DNA from: Parietaria judaica | Lineage: Eukaryota; Streptophyta; Magnoliopsida; Rosales; Urticaceae | Length of the DNA: 64,000 nt | Assembly: GCA_954871525.1 (NCBI GenBank) | Contig: OX940872.1 | Span: forward strand, 14,469,180-14,533,179 | Direction of reading: 5' to 3' | Shown: positions 45,621 through 57,460 of the stretch, piece by piece | Position numbering within the stretch: the first letter of the stretch is position 1 | How the letters are laid out: every line of letters begins with the position of its first letter | Program-made: the position numbers and the translations under genes | Notes under the pieces: generated by a model | What the model was told of the DNA's origin: nothing | Seen by the model: the letters and a program-made list of their open reading frames with translations, nothing else | Databases searched by the model: none

Positions 45621-48000
45621 AAAAGCCTCTTAGCAATGTTTATATTTTTGTGTTAGTATTCTCTTTTCATTATTTGCTTTATTTATATAATTATTATTTT
45701 ATTATAATTTGTGTTTTATTCTATTTAGATTGTTATCCATTGCTTATTTACATGTACTATTCTCTAAAATAAATTGGTTTATGAGCTATTAAGATAAAGC
45801 ATATCGCAAACTGAATATTGCAGTGCTATTAGTGAGGTTATGTTGAGCTTTAAACCTAGATTTGATGCCTAATGAGCTTTATTATCTAAACACGAGTATT
45901 GTTCACATGATGAACTTATTGCATAAGCTCAAATATGAAAAAGGGGAGAAAGTATCATGATTTAGATACTTCAATATTATTGAGACTATGAGTAAGCATA
46001 AAAATAACTTATGAAATATATTCCAGAAGAGTTGTGCTCAAAATAAGAGCTTTAAGTTAAAGAAAGTGAGCATTTTCTCCCCATATAATATATAATGAGT
46101 AGATCAGCAAAATAGAAAGTTCACTAATGGAACCATAAGTTCATTAATAGAACCTGAAGTTCATGAATGTTGGCATTACCGGTGTGGCTATACCGGATCA
46201 ATGCTGATGCAAAGAGAGTTGAGAATTCATAATTGATGTTAGCAATGACCGGTATGATTATCCCGGATAAATAATTTATTAATGAACGATGTGGTTCATT
46301 GAATTCTCATATAGTGATTTATTTCAAAGTGAAGTATTTATTCAAACATTGCGAATGTTGCGATTAGTAAAAATGGAATATTTATGGGCCCATATATTAG
46401 TGAAATATTATGAGTAGATGCATCTACAAAATGATCAAGAAATATATATTTATTAAGTAGCAACTTGAAGTTTGCAAGAAAATTCCAGATTATGAAATGA
46501 ATTTCGTTGACTGCTAAAGAAAAGGAATCCTATGTGATGAGGTATAAATAATCACCCGATTGGTCTAGTCAAATGTTTTTTTAATACCTCCATTCACTAT
46601 AGACAATAATTGAAAACAAGGTTCCCTACGAATTAGGGATATCATGCATCAAGCCAACGATAAAATATTAAAGATCTCCTCGATTTACAAGGTTTCCATC
46701 TATAATATTTTTATGTGCGATATGATATTGTAATCCCCACCACAACATATAAGATGGGTTCTCTCCAGACGAGAGAATATTTGACGGATAATTTTGTCAT
46801 AGCGAGGGAAAGAAAATAGATAGTTGAATATAAATTAATATGATCCTCATTTATACTGCCAATCACTCAAGAAGAGATGATAAATATATATCAAATTGTC
46901 AGGCTCCAATCCCAGAAGGATATTTAGATTGAAATATGATATTAACATGTTACTCGAATCCCAAAGGCAATGATAATATTGCATGGAGAAAATAAATAAA
47001 TAGCCATATTAAAGAGGTGGGTTTTCCTGAAGAAACCATAGACATAACTATTCCAAAACCATAAAAGGTTATCAGGTACCTAGAAATTATTGAAATATAA
47101 AAGAGCTCGGAAGTTATGTTGTTATATTGAACAAATGGGATCGAGAGTTATTAGAAATTGTCGACAACATGTACATACAAATTAGCGCTATATAAATAGA
47201 AAAGAAATATAGAGGATCTTGAATTATTGAAATTGAAAAACAGTTGGCCAAATATGAAGGCGCGATATTGGACCAGTAGTCTAAACATTTTGAAAATGGG
47301 CATGCTAGTGGGGTACAAAGATATATGCGAAGTTTTGTTGGATTAAATTTATGTGAACATTTCGCAAATCTTAGCACTTAATGTTCTTTTGTGGTGGATA
47401 TAATATATATGGCAGTATTAAGTTAATAATATGCGTCCTATAAAAGTGATCACAAAATTATGAACTATGGATCTCGAAGACCCGAAGAATAATAAAATCC
47501 TAGGTTATATATAATATGAGCATAAGTTAAATGCTAAACATGAATTTATAGAGAACGTCTGTGTTACTCTTTCTATGGTGAACATAAGCCGTAAGAATTC
47601 TTAAAGAATTCATTGAGGCAACGTATAGATTGAGAAACTTTTAATGAGAACAAAAGAGTTAGTAGAACACTATACGATTTAGAAATATTCATTGAGTACC
47701 CCAATGATTATGATATCATGAAATATTTTGTTTTTAAGTGATGAATTTATTAGATTATAGTATCTTTGGAATACTTGTGTTTTTATGTTGTTACAGGTTG
47801 TCTATACATAAGGATCGTATATCATTAGAAAATTGTCTCAGTTCGTGGGAAAATGCTTACAATAAAGTGAAAGTCTCGATTCAAGCAATTGTCTGGCCGA
47901 TTTGCTCACAGAGGCGCTACTTGTTTCATCAATCAACAAACCGGCCCACGAGATTGGAATGATACAGCTCCAAGAAGTTAAATGTTCTTGTCATCAGGAG
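45621..48000 (+). pseudogene. Degraded gag-pol of Copia element E
   Basis: Only scraps are readable. TGTTGGCATTACCGGTGTGG near 46165 looks like an eroded CCHC zinc knuckle. Around 46710-46800, CCCACCACAACATATAAGATGGG recalls the integrase/RT linker PPQ-T-MGP block. At 47890-47980 the RNase H end can be followed as a diverged LADLLTKALP-like block: the 74-codon frame here ends QSTNRPTRLE, next to a CACGAGATTGGAATG block coding HEIGM in another frame. Stops and frameshifts are dense, so nothing is functional. Confidence 0.55.
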
Positions 48001-48121
48001 GAGTAATACGCGCTGTACTCTTTTTCCTTTACCAAGGTTTTATCCCGCATTGGGTTTTCCTGGAAAGGTTTTAACGAGGCAGCTGAAACTCAATTATGCG
48101 TATTACGATGACATTGACATC

Positions 48122-48131
48122 CAAAGGGGAG
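48122..48131 (+). promoter_or_regulatory. Polypurine tract of element E
   Basis: CAAAGGGGAG directly before the 3' LTR start TGTTATAAATC at 48132. The preceding 100 bp (TACCAAGGTTTTATCCC, GGTTTTCCTGG) are typical of the 3' end of short-LTR Copia elements. Confidence 0.7.
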
Positions 48132-48350
48132 TGTTATAAATCAAGGAATTTGGTGGATGTTAATATTGTGATAGTCAACTATATCCTTACTATGTAATAT
48201 TCACATTTATTGTATTTCCTATTTCCACCTCTCTCAACCCCTATATATAGAAGCATATGAGGTTCATTGTAACACACATAAAAGAGCAATAATACTCTCT
48301 CTATTTCCTCTCATATCCTCTCTTCGTTTTTTTAATTCCTTTAGTTCATC
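48132..48350 (+). mobile_element. Element E, 3' LTR
   Basis: Starts TGTTATAAATCAAGG and follows the 5' LTR to TTTAGTTCA, where the final TATAACA is lost or mutated. The bases after it do not repeat the AATTT before the 5' LTR, so no target duplication can be shown. A TATA box (CCTATATATAGAAGC) is present near 48240. Confidence 0.75.
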
Positions 48351-48717
48351 GCTGGCGCAACACTGGTTGGCTCCTTTGAGCCATTCAACCAGCCATTGCC
48401 ATATGGTTCAGATTACTCCCAAATCCCAATCATGGGGAGCCGCCTACCTGAAGTCCCAAAATCTGGGAATCACATTATGTATGCCTCGAAACCCTACATT
48501 GTGAATTGGGGTTGACGTTGGTCAATCCCAGTTCTTTTACCCGGTTTTTAAGATCCGGTAATTTTTTTATTTTTAAAATAAATTTAAAAATATTAAAAAT
48601 TATAAAAATATTATTATCATGAAAATTATAATAAATATTTTTCTTAAAAATAAAATTTCAAAATAATTCCAATATCATCCATAATAAAGAAAATAAATTC
48701 ATTTATCAAAACCGAAA
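48351..48717 (-). other. Short stretch left of D2, leader-like, no gene
   Basis: By orientation this would be the leader after the D2 primer-binding site on the minus strand. AT-rich in its right half. No coding remnant. Confidence 0.4.
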
Positions 48718-48729
48718 GCTCTAATACTA
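48718..48729 (-). promoter_or_regulatory. Primer-binding site of D2 (tRNA-Met type)
   Basis: On the minus strand TAGTATTAGAGC, two mismatches to TGGTATCAGAGC, placed 2 bp after the LTR end CATAACA at 48732, the same spacing as in A1 and A2. Confidence 0.55.
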
Positions 48730-48731
48730 AT

Positions 48732-49305
48732 TGTTATGCGCATTTTACGGAACATATAAAAATTGAGCCCCATATGGCAAAAGTCAAACCCATTAGTGAA
48801 AGTCAAAGTCCCACTGACGAAGTCAAATACCAAAGCCCGCGACCCGAAGCATTTGGCAAGGCCCGAAACTAAAAAGGCGAAGTCGAAGACTAAAGGCCCA
48901 CAACCCAAAGCATTTGGCGAGGCCCGACGCTAAAAAGGCGAAGACAAAGACCAAGGGCCCATGATCCAAAGCATTTGGCGAGGCCCGACGCTGAAAAGGC
49001 AAAGACGAATACCAAGGGCCCACGACCCAAAGCATTTGGCGAGACCTGGAGCTAAAAAGACGAAGATAAAAACAAAAACAAAAACAAAAAAGACAAAATC
49101 CCTTGATTGAAAAGGCACCTCCTGGCGAGGTACTTCGTCCTGGCGAACCACCTCGCTCTGACGAGCCTCCTAGCGAGGTCCCATTGACAAGTCCCTGACG
49201 AAGTACCTTGTCCTGGCGAACCACCAAGCCATGGAGAACCCCCTCGCCCTAGCAAACTACCTCTCCCTCGCGAGCCACCTCTGCGAAGAACCTCACCATG
49301 GTGAA
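48732..49305 (-). mobile_element. Family D LTR, 3' part (D2), minus orientation
   Basis: The minus-strand sequence ends ...GCGCATAACA at 48732 and is followed by a primer-binding site, so this is the 5' LTR of a minus-strand Copia element. It is homologous in inverted orientation to D1. Four copies of a 61-bp unit fill 48830-49070, and GGCGA/CCTCG repeats follow to about 49290. The right end is lost at the Gypsy LTR candidate starting 49306. Minus-strand frames across it are driven by the repeats. Confidence 0.5.
48830..49070. repeat. 61-bp tandem repeat, about four units
   Basis: AAGCATTTGGC starts at 48847, 48908, 48969 and 49030, exactly 61 bp apart. The units also share GGCCCGACGCTAAAAAGGCG and AAGGGCCCA words. 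D1 has only one such unit, so the repeat expanded in D2. Confidence 0.85.
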
Positions 49306-50114
49306 TGTCACAGGGCTAAGCTTGTAGCGGAAATAGCTTACCCGTGATGGCCCGAGTTCCCCCAAGAACACGGCAGCCTAGACACGATGTCCCCGTACCC
49401 AGCACACGAACTCACACAAGTGTTTACGGGCCCTTGCCCAACCAAACCAATACCACACTATATTAATATGGAAGTGTTTACAAGATTCGTGAGCATGACA
49501 TCTCCCTTGCTTCACTAAGGTTTACATCGAGTATAAATAAAGACAAGCAAGTAAGGAAATGGCGGTTTACAACCCAAACCGCCAAGGGCACGTGTACAGT
49601 GCAGATCTGTCCACCAGGTGCGCATCCAACCGTCCAGCCATGCCAATCCGTGCACATCTTAACCGCTAGGACGACGGTTATCCTCGGTCATGGGACACGC
49701 GGCACGCCCACACTAGCGCACTGCTTGACAGCGGTTATTCCCCACACAAAGACGCGTGGCACGCGCACATTACACACGCGAGGCTCCCCAGCGGTTAACT
49801 CAACTGCCGCCCATACCTGCACGTGGCGCCTCGTTAGGGACTGGACACGTGATGCGCGCGCGCTGCTTTGGAGGCTGGTTCTGTTAAGCTTGCCACTAGT
49901 CCACCTAACTGACCGAGTCCTCTCCAGCTGCCTTGCCTGTTTCCCTTGGCACGCTACCTGTTTTGCCCGAGTAACTTGCCTTGTCCCGTGCGCCCAGCTC
50001 GCACACCCTTGCTCAATCTTTAAAACCTTAACCCTTGGTACGTTCCCCTCGTACCGCACGGTTCGCTATAGATGTTACCGTGCTATGTTAGGCCCTAGAA
50101 ATTAGAAGCTAACA
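49306..50114 (-). mobile_element. Candidate Gypsy 3' LTR
   Basis: On the minus strand it would start TGTTAGCTTC (50114) and end CCCTGTGACA (49306), 809 bp with matching TGT...ACA ends. It lies downstream of the minus-strand Gypsy gag at 50496-51801 with pol missing. No second copy exists in the window, so the limits are inferred from the termini only. The large frames at 49599-50105 (plus) and 49688-50059 (minus) are mutually antisense and have no domain. Confidence 0.35.
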
Positions 50115-50186
50115 AACCTGCCACACCTAAAGAGACCGACGCCCTCGTCGGACAAAATCGAGGCCCACTGCTGCCTCTGCTATTTT

Positions 50187-50484
50187 CGTGCTTCCTAAGC
50201 ACGCCCTAAACTTGAGCCCCTTCCCAATCAGCAACCAACCTCCCTTGAAGTTGGTTTTCCCGCTTGCAGCCCCGGTTTCCTCCCGTGCTGCCCCACGCTT
50301 CAAACTTCTTGAGCCCCGCCCAAACAACAATAAACTTCCCCCGAAGTTTGTTTCCCATTTGCAGTCACGACCACCATTCGTGCTGCCCTAAACCTACAAC
50401 TTGGGCCCCTGCCCAAACCCTAACCAACTTCCCCCGAAGTCAGTTCCCTCTTGAAGCCACGATTCCCACTCGTGCTGCCCCATG
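50187..50484. repeat. Tandem repeat of 92-97 bp, three units
   Basis: Units begin with CGTGCT at 50187, 50284 and 50379, and a fourth start is at 50471. Shared words are GAGCCCC.GCCCAAAC, AACTTCCCCCGAAGT and GTGCTGCCC. They lie between the gag remnant and the candidate LTR, where pol should be. Confidence 0.75.
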
Positions 50485-50495
50485 CCCTTGCTCGT

Positions 50496-51801
50496 CTAGG
50501 ATGATGCGGAGGCGCCACCCTTGGCACCAAGGTCTGACTTTTTGAAGGAGCCAAACGTGATACTTTGGGCGCCACCACCACGTGCTGCGTCCCTTTTCTC
50601 CGGCTCTCCTTGTTTTCCCGAACCTTTGACGCGCGTGGCGGAATTGCTAGACTTCCTATCAATCAATTGCATTGCTCCAACCCGCACTGTCGGTCCGCCA
50701 TCATCGCTAGTATCCGAGTCGTGGCTTTCCCCCGCCATCATGGCATTGAGTCTCTCCCGTCTCGGGAAATCTCGGGCCAAGTGAGGACCTGCACACAGAA
50801 AACAGCCATTCTTCTTGCGGCCTTGGTCAGAGCTCCCAGCGCCCTTGTTCACACACTTGTGCCTTGATTCTTCCTCCACGCGATCGCCCCATTTTTGGCG
50901 CGGCTCTAAGCCACGCTGCTCACTTGCACCGAAGGATTTCTCGCCTCCTCGGTACTTGTCTTTCCTCGCATCCATCCCCGCGCGGTTGTCCGTCATTGGC
51001 CTCCCATCGTTGAAATCGATCAGGCCATCCGCAGCCGCCATGGCCGTGGGCAGATCCTTCATTCCTTGGCGCCTTAGCTCTGTTTGCGCCCAAGGTTGCA
51101 AACCAGACATAAAGTTGAAGAGCTTGTCCACCTTGGACATGTCTTTGATGTCTAGCAGCAAGGAACTGTACTCCTTGACGTACTCCCGCACGGTTCCGCG
51201 ATGCTTGAGTTTCTTGAGTGACTCCCTTGCCACCCACGCTGAATTTTGCGGTAGGAACTGATCTTTCAATTCCTACTTGAGACTTGCCCACGTCTCGATC
51301 CGTGGCCTCCCTGCACTTGCATCATCCTCCATTCGAGTGCGCCACCACAGCTTGGCATCACCGTTGAGGAACATGCTCGTGACGGTTACCTGTTCCGCCG
51401 AGGGGACGTGGACCGCTTTGAAGTAGTTTTCCATATCCCATATGAAATTCTCCAACTCTTTCGCGTCTCTGGCCCCGTTGAATGGCTTTGGTTCAGGTAC
51501 CTTGATCCTTGACGCGGAAGCACCCTCGAAAGGCGCTAGAGTAACGGTTGTGCTCAACGCCTTCTTGAGCAAGTTGACTTCCATCTCGAGAGCGCCAAAG
51601 TTTTCTTCCGCCTTCACAAGGAAGCGGTTGAAATATTCAGCCATCTTGACGAATTTGGTCCCCATCTCCAGCGCCGCTTCCGTCTGGGCAGTCTTCAATT
51701 CCTTGAGCAATCCCTCGTGTCGCTGCCCAAGGACCGCAAAACTCACAGCATCCTCATCGACTTGAATGCCACACATCTCTTCAAGCCGATCCACACGTTC
51801 C
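50496..51801 (-). pseudogene. gag: Ty3/Gypsy gag, truncated, one nonsense codon
   Basis: About 435 codons in one minus-strand frame, open up to the A2 border at 51801 (ERVDRLEEMCG) and interrupted by a single TAG at 51270-51272. Gag would form the particle that packages element RNA. An N-terminal coiled-coil-like region is followed by the retrotransposon gag domain (VPEPKPFNGARDAKELENF, MFLNGDAKLWWR, LKKLKHRGTVREYVKEYSSL, FNFMSGLQPWAQTELRRQG) and a zinc knuckle, CFLCAGPHLARDF, in which the last Cys is Phe. The C-terminal tail (SDTSDDGG, RVGAMQLIDRK) ends with a stop near 50496. The N-terminus is lost at the junction with A2, and pol does not follow. Confidence 0.9.
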
Positions 51802-52693
51802 TGTTGGAAATTGGATATAGCTCCGACGACATTTATTGGAAATCGGATATACTAATATGCCAATTTACCTTTGAAAATAACGAAATAGATTCGATTGCAA
51901 ATTCATTAAAAAATACTTTTAACGTCCCGTCCAAATTATCTCGAATATTCCGCTCTCATCAGTCCGTCCAGGTAACATCAAAAATAATTTTAGGTCGGAA
52001 AAGTTACACCGTAACAACGTACTGACATCGAGTAATTTGGATAAAGCGACCGGATAAATAATTGGCAATTTAATTATCACAATTAATTTCATAACAACAT
52101 TATTAAATCTAATGTCTATGGAAAATAAATAAATACAATAAAAGGAATTTTGCATTTATTGACCCAATGCATAAGGCCGTACCTCATTGACGACTTCCGG
52201 CTGCGCGTTCTGACTTTGGCAGGGCTCCGCCGATGCTGAGGGAAACTCCCATGATCTTCCGGGATATTCTCCTGGATTCCTCGTACCGAAGCGTGGGCTT
52301 CGCCGGTAGGACTCCGTCGCAAAATTTAACTGGCGGTTCTTTTTAAGCTTCCGGAGAAAAATATCTCCTAAGCCGAACCAAAAGAGAGATCAGAAGCAGA
52401 AAACTCGCATACCCTAAAGAGAGAGGGAGAGCTCGAGTTTTTGCTCTGGGGAAAGGTGTGAAAATGTGTAGAATGAGCTCCCTATTTATAGCCTTTAGCC
52501 CGTAACCAAATTTGAGAAATTTACTCCCAAATTTCGAAATTATAGATATTAAATATAATTAATTATCTTAATCCAAAGGTTTAGATTCAATCTCATCTAA
52601 ATCCAATGGATATAATTAATTAGGGATTTAATTAAATCAAAAAGACTTGGTAAAATCAAAAACCAATCTTATCTACTTATTTAAATTTCGAAA

Positions 52694-52726
<33 letters not shown>

Positions 52727-54501
52727 TTCGAAAAATTATTAATTATTATATATATTAATTAATTTCCAATACGACGGTAAAGATTAAATCTTAAACCGAT
52801 CCAACGGATACAATTAATTAGGTCAAATTCGAAAACCCTAAGCTTGGTCACCAAGCTATTATTTTCGAATTAGGGTTAGGTCAAAAATCAATTATCTTAA
52901 TCCAACGGTTGATATTAAATCATTTCTGATCCAATGGATTAAATTGATTTTAAGGTTTTTGCTAAAATACCAAATATTAGGTACTTATGCCGCAAATATT
53001 GAAAAGTTCAAACCAAGTCAAATGCGTGTGAAGTGGTTGAACTTTTCTTGCTGCTCAATAATCGATATACACATATAATATATAATAAAATATATATTAT
53101 TATTATAATTAATATAAATCTATTAATTATTAATTAATTATTAATAAGATATTAATAATTAAATCCAAATAATTAAATTATATTAATAATTCCTGATCTC
53201 AATATCACACATTAAAATGTCATGGTGCCACACCATCATTTAAATTCGTGACATGTGATTTAATTTCATAGCTTGTCGTACCGAACACAAACTTAGAAAA
53301 TCCATAAACTTACATCAACATGGTGCTGATAGAAAATCTAAATTCTAACGTTCTTTTTATAAGTTAATTCCGTGTACCAAAATATGGTACTTTTGCCACG
53401 CTGACGATAAAACTATCTGACGTCTGCCAAAGACTTGTCAGTTTTATTAGTCGAGCCAAATGATTAAACATTATCCAGAATGTATTTTAATCACGTACGT
53501 ATCATCCGTTACGGAGCTATCCTGGGGACTATGGACCCGTATCACTTAAGCTCCAACGAACCGCTAGATGTTCGTCAAACATCGAAGTGATTCCACTATA
53601 GACCCGAGGCTGCACTCTTTAGTGATACGGTATATATTATTCCCTTATAACAGTAGGGTGTCCATTGATACAATCAAATTCCGGTTATTGATCTTTAACT
53701 TGATGATCCATACATGAGCAGGCGATTTTTACCGTATTGCCTCTCACTGCATTTTCATCCTTAACTTAGTCGGATGATATTATGAGCAACCCACTTATGG
53801 TTACGAGTCATAAGCTGGCCATGGGTAAATCTCACTTCTCACCATCGACAATTAAGGGAATCATCTTGACTCTGAAGAGAGCTATGTGATGCGCATATCT
53901 ATGATCAAGCTACCTTCACTGTTGACTATCATGTTCCCAAAATAATAGTGTTGGGAACAGCGGTAATATATTGTGTTCTTAAACGGTTAAATCAAAGAAC
54001 AATCAGGTCAACAGATCAGACTCAAGATCACTCAGGACTTAGATCGATATCCATTTGATCATCTACTAGTGACTCAACTTCAAGTTATCAGTGACGGTCT
54101 TATATGATAACTTCTTGAGTTTAAGTCAGGTCCAGTCCAGTATGAAGACGCTTCATACTTAATGCACTTCTAGTGAACGTGAAACACACACTTAATCCAG
54201 AATAGGATTATATCACTTAGTCACATTAATGACCTTTTCAATTAATGGGCTCCCACCCAGTTAATCAGATCACGGACAATTTAAGTTCATTTATTATGAT
54301 TATCAATTCTTCCTCACATTGACTCCGGTGTGATGATAATAATATAATTGCATTCCATTATGAACTATGGATCAAACATTCTATTTTACTCTACTGAAAC
54401 TATAATAAGATTAACATAATAAGTATTATCTTTATTCAACGACTAGTCATAATCTTTTACAAATGGGTTAAAACAGCTTGTTTAAGGACACATGTCCAAC
54501 A
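51802..54501 (-). mobile_element. Element A2, 3' LTR (minus strand)
   Basis: On the minus strand it starts TGTTGGACATGTGTCC (54501) and ends GATATAGCT...TTTCCAACA (51802); 2.70 kb. It is almost the same sequence as 59233-61928, with about a dozen differences in the first 520 bp of the left end and fewer elsewhere. It contains the U3 fold (53537-53630), a TATA box near 52490, AATAAA near 52160 and an ATT/AAT run at about 52700-52723. The bases left of it are GTTCC. Confidence 0.92.
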
Positions 54502-54510
54502 ATCTCCCAC
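54502..54510 (-). promoter_or_regulatory. Polypurine tract of A2
   Basis: ATCTCCCAC on the plus strand, GTGGGAGAT on the minus strand, directly before the 3' LTR, identical to that of A1. Confidence 0.85.
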
Positions 54511-54527
54511 TTGTACTTAAAGAAGAT

Positions 54528-55790
54528 GACCCATGTCTTTCAGACCCATATACTCTAGATGCCTCCTAAATATTTTCCCTGGCAACGTCTTGGCAAATGG
54601 ATCAGCCAGTTTGTCTCCCAAAGCTATTTTCATAACCCTTACGACGCCTCAACGTACAATCTCTATACTGAGATGGTATTTACGTTCTATATGCTACACC
54701 TTGTCATGGTTTACGGACTCTTTAGAATTTCGCCACTGCGCCACTGTTATCACAGTACAACGTTAGTGACCCATCATACACCTGGAATTTCTCCCAGCTC
54801 TGTGTAAAAATTCTTAAGTCAAACTGATCCCTAAGCCGCCTCCTGGCTGCTTTATATTCAGTTTCCATCGTGGAATCTGCGATACAAGATTGCTTTATGC
54901 ATATCTAGAATACCGCTCCAACAACAAGGGTGTACACTGCTCTTGATGTAGACTTACTCAAGTTCCGGTCAGACATAAAGTCTGAGTCAGTGTAGCGTAG
55001 TGGATTCAGATAGTATCTTGACCACTATCATATTATCTCCCGTTCTTCGAAGATACTTGAGAACGTCACTGCTGTTAAGTGAACTATACCTGGGTTAGAT
55101 TGGTATCTGCTAACAATTCCTATATTAGGAATTCAGTAGCTAACCAAGCTTTCACGTCCGATATATTTTTTAATCGTTTCCGATCAAAATTATGTCGGCG
55201 TATATCACAATGAAAACCACTACGTTTAACATCATTGAGTCAATAAATGCAGGATCTCAATGATATTTTAGCGAATCCGAAAGTCTTAATGTCACATCAA
55301 ACTTTTCAATTCCTTGATCAAGAGGCTTGCTTCAATCCATAAATGGATTTGAGTAATCTGCAAACCTTCCCTTTTTGATCTTTCTGCACGAACCTTCTGG
55401 TTGCACCATATAGATGTTCTAGTCAATCTTCCCGTTCAGGAACCGGTTTTGACTTTAATCTGCCAAATCTCATATAAGAGACTTTAGGATATGGACAAAA
55501 TGGACTTTAGTGACTGGAGAGAAAGTTACCTCGTAATCTACACTTTCTCTTGGGTTCAACCCTTGTCCACTAAACTAGCTTTGAAGGTTCCAACCTTCCT
55601 GTCCACTCATCTTTTTGCAATTGTAGATCCACATACAGCCAATGGATTTAAATCCATCCAGTAAGACTACAAGTTCCCAGATTTGGTTAGAATCTATAGA
55701 TTCTATTTCTTGGTTCATGGCATCCTGCCGTTTCCCATGATCAGTATCCTTTAGTACCTTGTTAAAGGTATAGGGATCATTACGTTACTG
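54528..55790 (-). pseudogene. pol: Copia RT-RNase H of A2, heavily mutated
   Basis: Minus-strand reading gives NDPYTFNKVLKD, AMNQEIESIDSNQIWELVVL, DGFKSIGCMW, SIYGLKQAS (then a stop), RYTDSDFMSDRN, the SCIADSTMETEYKAA block, LYCDNSGAVA and the end GLKDMGHLL with its stop. Frameshifts and stops are frequent. The catalytic motif reads YADI instead of YVDD, so one catalytic aspartate is lost. It corresponds segment by segment to the A1 RT-RNase H, which keeps YVDD. A short plus-strand frame at 54533-54766 is its shadow. Confidence 0.85.
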
Positions 55791-57460
55791 TCATCATGAC
55801 AACGTTTATCTCTTTCTGATACTCGTAGCGTCCAATCTAATGATTGAACCTCCCACTACGTCTGAGTACCCAGAGTTCTGATTTGGGACCTGTGGTTTCC
55901 TCAATCTGATTTTCAACAGTCACTGTTGATCATGTAATTATTATGTTTTTCTGACAATTCCTTAAGTACTATTTTACTTTGAGGTTCATAGTTTATCATA
56001 TAATCATATTCCAAAAGAGGTACTATCGTTGGTAAAACGACTACACTCTTTTATGATTATAAACTATGTCTTGTCTAAGTACCCACTAAATGAATATTAT
56101 AAAATGATTACCTTCAGTGTAATCATTTCTAAAGGTTATAGTTTCCCTTTTCTGCAACACCACATTGTGCTGGTGTGCTAGGAAACGTTGACTATAAGAG
56201 AATTAATTCTCCTTTAGATATTACATAACTAAAAGTTTAGACTCATTCCTTTCAGCAAAACTGAAGAGCCAATATCGAATTAAAAATTCGTATCATGCAA
56301 TAAATTTCTGGAACTCACAAAAGTTCTAATTTACTTTGCATTCATACCATTACCTTGAATACTTGCCAAGCATTAGATAAAGTATTCATATCCTTCTCGA
56401 GCTTGTATAATGGACCAGATACACTAAGTATGTACAAGCTTTATAGGAACTGTGGCTCTTAGACCGTTTTACGGAAAAACGATCTTTTAGTCAATTTTAA
56501 TCTTTTAGATAAGATTCTCAAACAGGCAGGGAATTGACAAACAATTCACGCATTGGTCCATCCTGTTTATCTTATCTAAATTAATATGACTATTTGTAGA
56601 TGCCATAGGTATGATCAATCACTTTCAGTCTTAACCTTTTATGGACATCATATCTATAATATTCATTTATGATTTCATAAGAGTTTCAACTCGTTTATTT
56701 GTCATAACGTTCCATATAAACAATCAAATCATTTATTAAGAATATTATCTAAAATGACATATACATGTTTATACACGTTGACATTTAAAGCTCGTTTATT
56801 TCATTTCACCGGACAATCAATGTAAACAACTAGATCATTTCTTAAGATAATTATTATTATCTAAAATGATAAAACTTTGTTTTCATAAGTGGACACTTGA
56901 ATTTCCACGTAAGTCACGGGTATAATAAATATTGTTCTTGAAAACAACATTCTATTATATATATACATAAACGAATTGCTTTATTTATAAACGACTTGCT
57001 CCCACTACCTTAATTGAAATAATTATCCCATTATGTTTTTGACTAACATAGTCAAACTTACATTAATGATTGTCTTCTGAATCCTGGATTCAGTCAAAGA
57101 TTTCAACCTTAACCAATCATTGACTTTGGGTAGGGTGATTATCTTATCTTTGTTTACCTTTCAGCAGTTTCCCAAGTAAAAGAACTTTCGAATTACTCCC
57201 TTGTAATTTCGAGTGGGAATACCGGCTAGGAACAAAAGATAATCAATAAGCAAACTAAATCACTTATTCAGACCATTATTGTCATGACAAAATACACATC
57301 AGATTCTTAGATAGCAATGATATTTTAGAGATCGACATTTTAGACTGGCATTCAAATAAGAAACTTATTAAACTTTCTTATAGACAGAATGTTTCAAATT
57401 ATAGGTTTGAAATAGTTACATGATGCAAACATGTTCTGGGAAAAACGTTAAATAAACCCT
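55791..57460 (-). pseudogene. A2 gag, protease and integrase region, degraded
   Basis: No long frame survives. Near 56150-56200 the minus strand reads TPAQCGVAEKGN, matching the Copia integrase motif TPxxNGVAERRN. Near 57395 the sequence AATGCCAGT-AAAATGTC matches the first ATG region of A1 (18130), after which the two elements diverge. The region that A1 lost is therefore still traceable here. Around 57010-57200 a partly open stretch may be gag. Confidence 0.5.

Noticed and set aside
48847..49070. Regularly spaced direct repeats resembling a CRISPR array
   Set aside because: Plant DNA, no unique spacers (the entire 61 bp repeats) and no cas genes.
48823..49255. Several overlapping minus-strand frames with repeated FGSWA-like peptides
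   Set aside because: Produced by the 61-bp tandem repeat in different frames; not a protein repeat family.
49599..50105. 168-codon plus-strand frame
   Set aside because: Lies in GC-rich DNA, overlaps a 123-codon frame on the other strand, has no domain, and falls inside a candidate LTR.
50815..51261. 148-codon plus-strand frame and other plus-strand frames over 50.5-51.8 kb
   Set aside because: Antisense shadows of the minus-strand Gypsy gag, which has clear domains.
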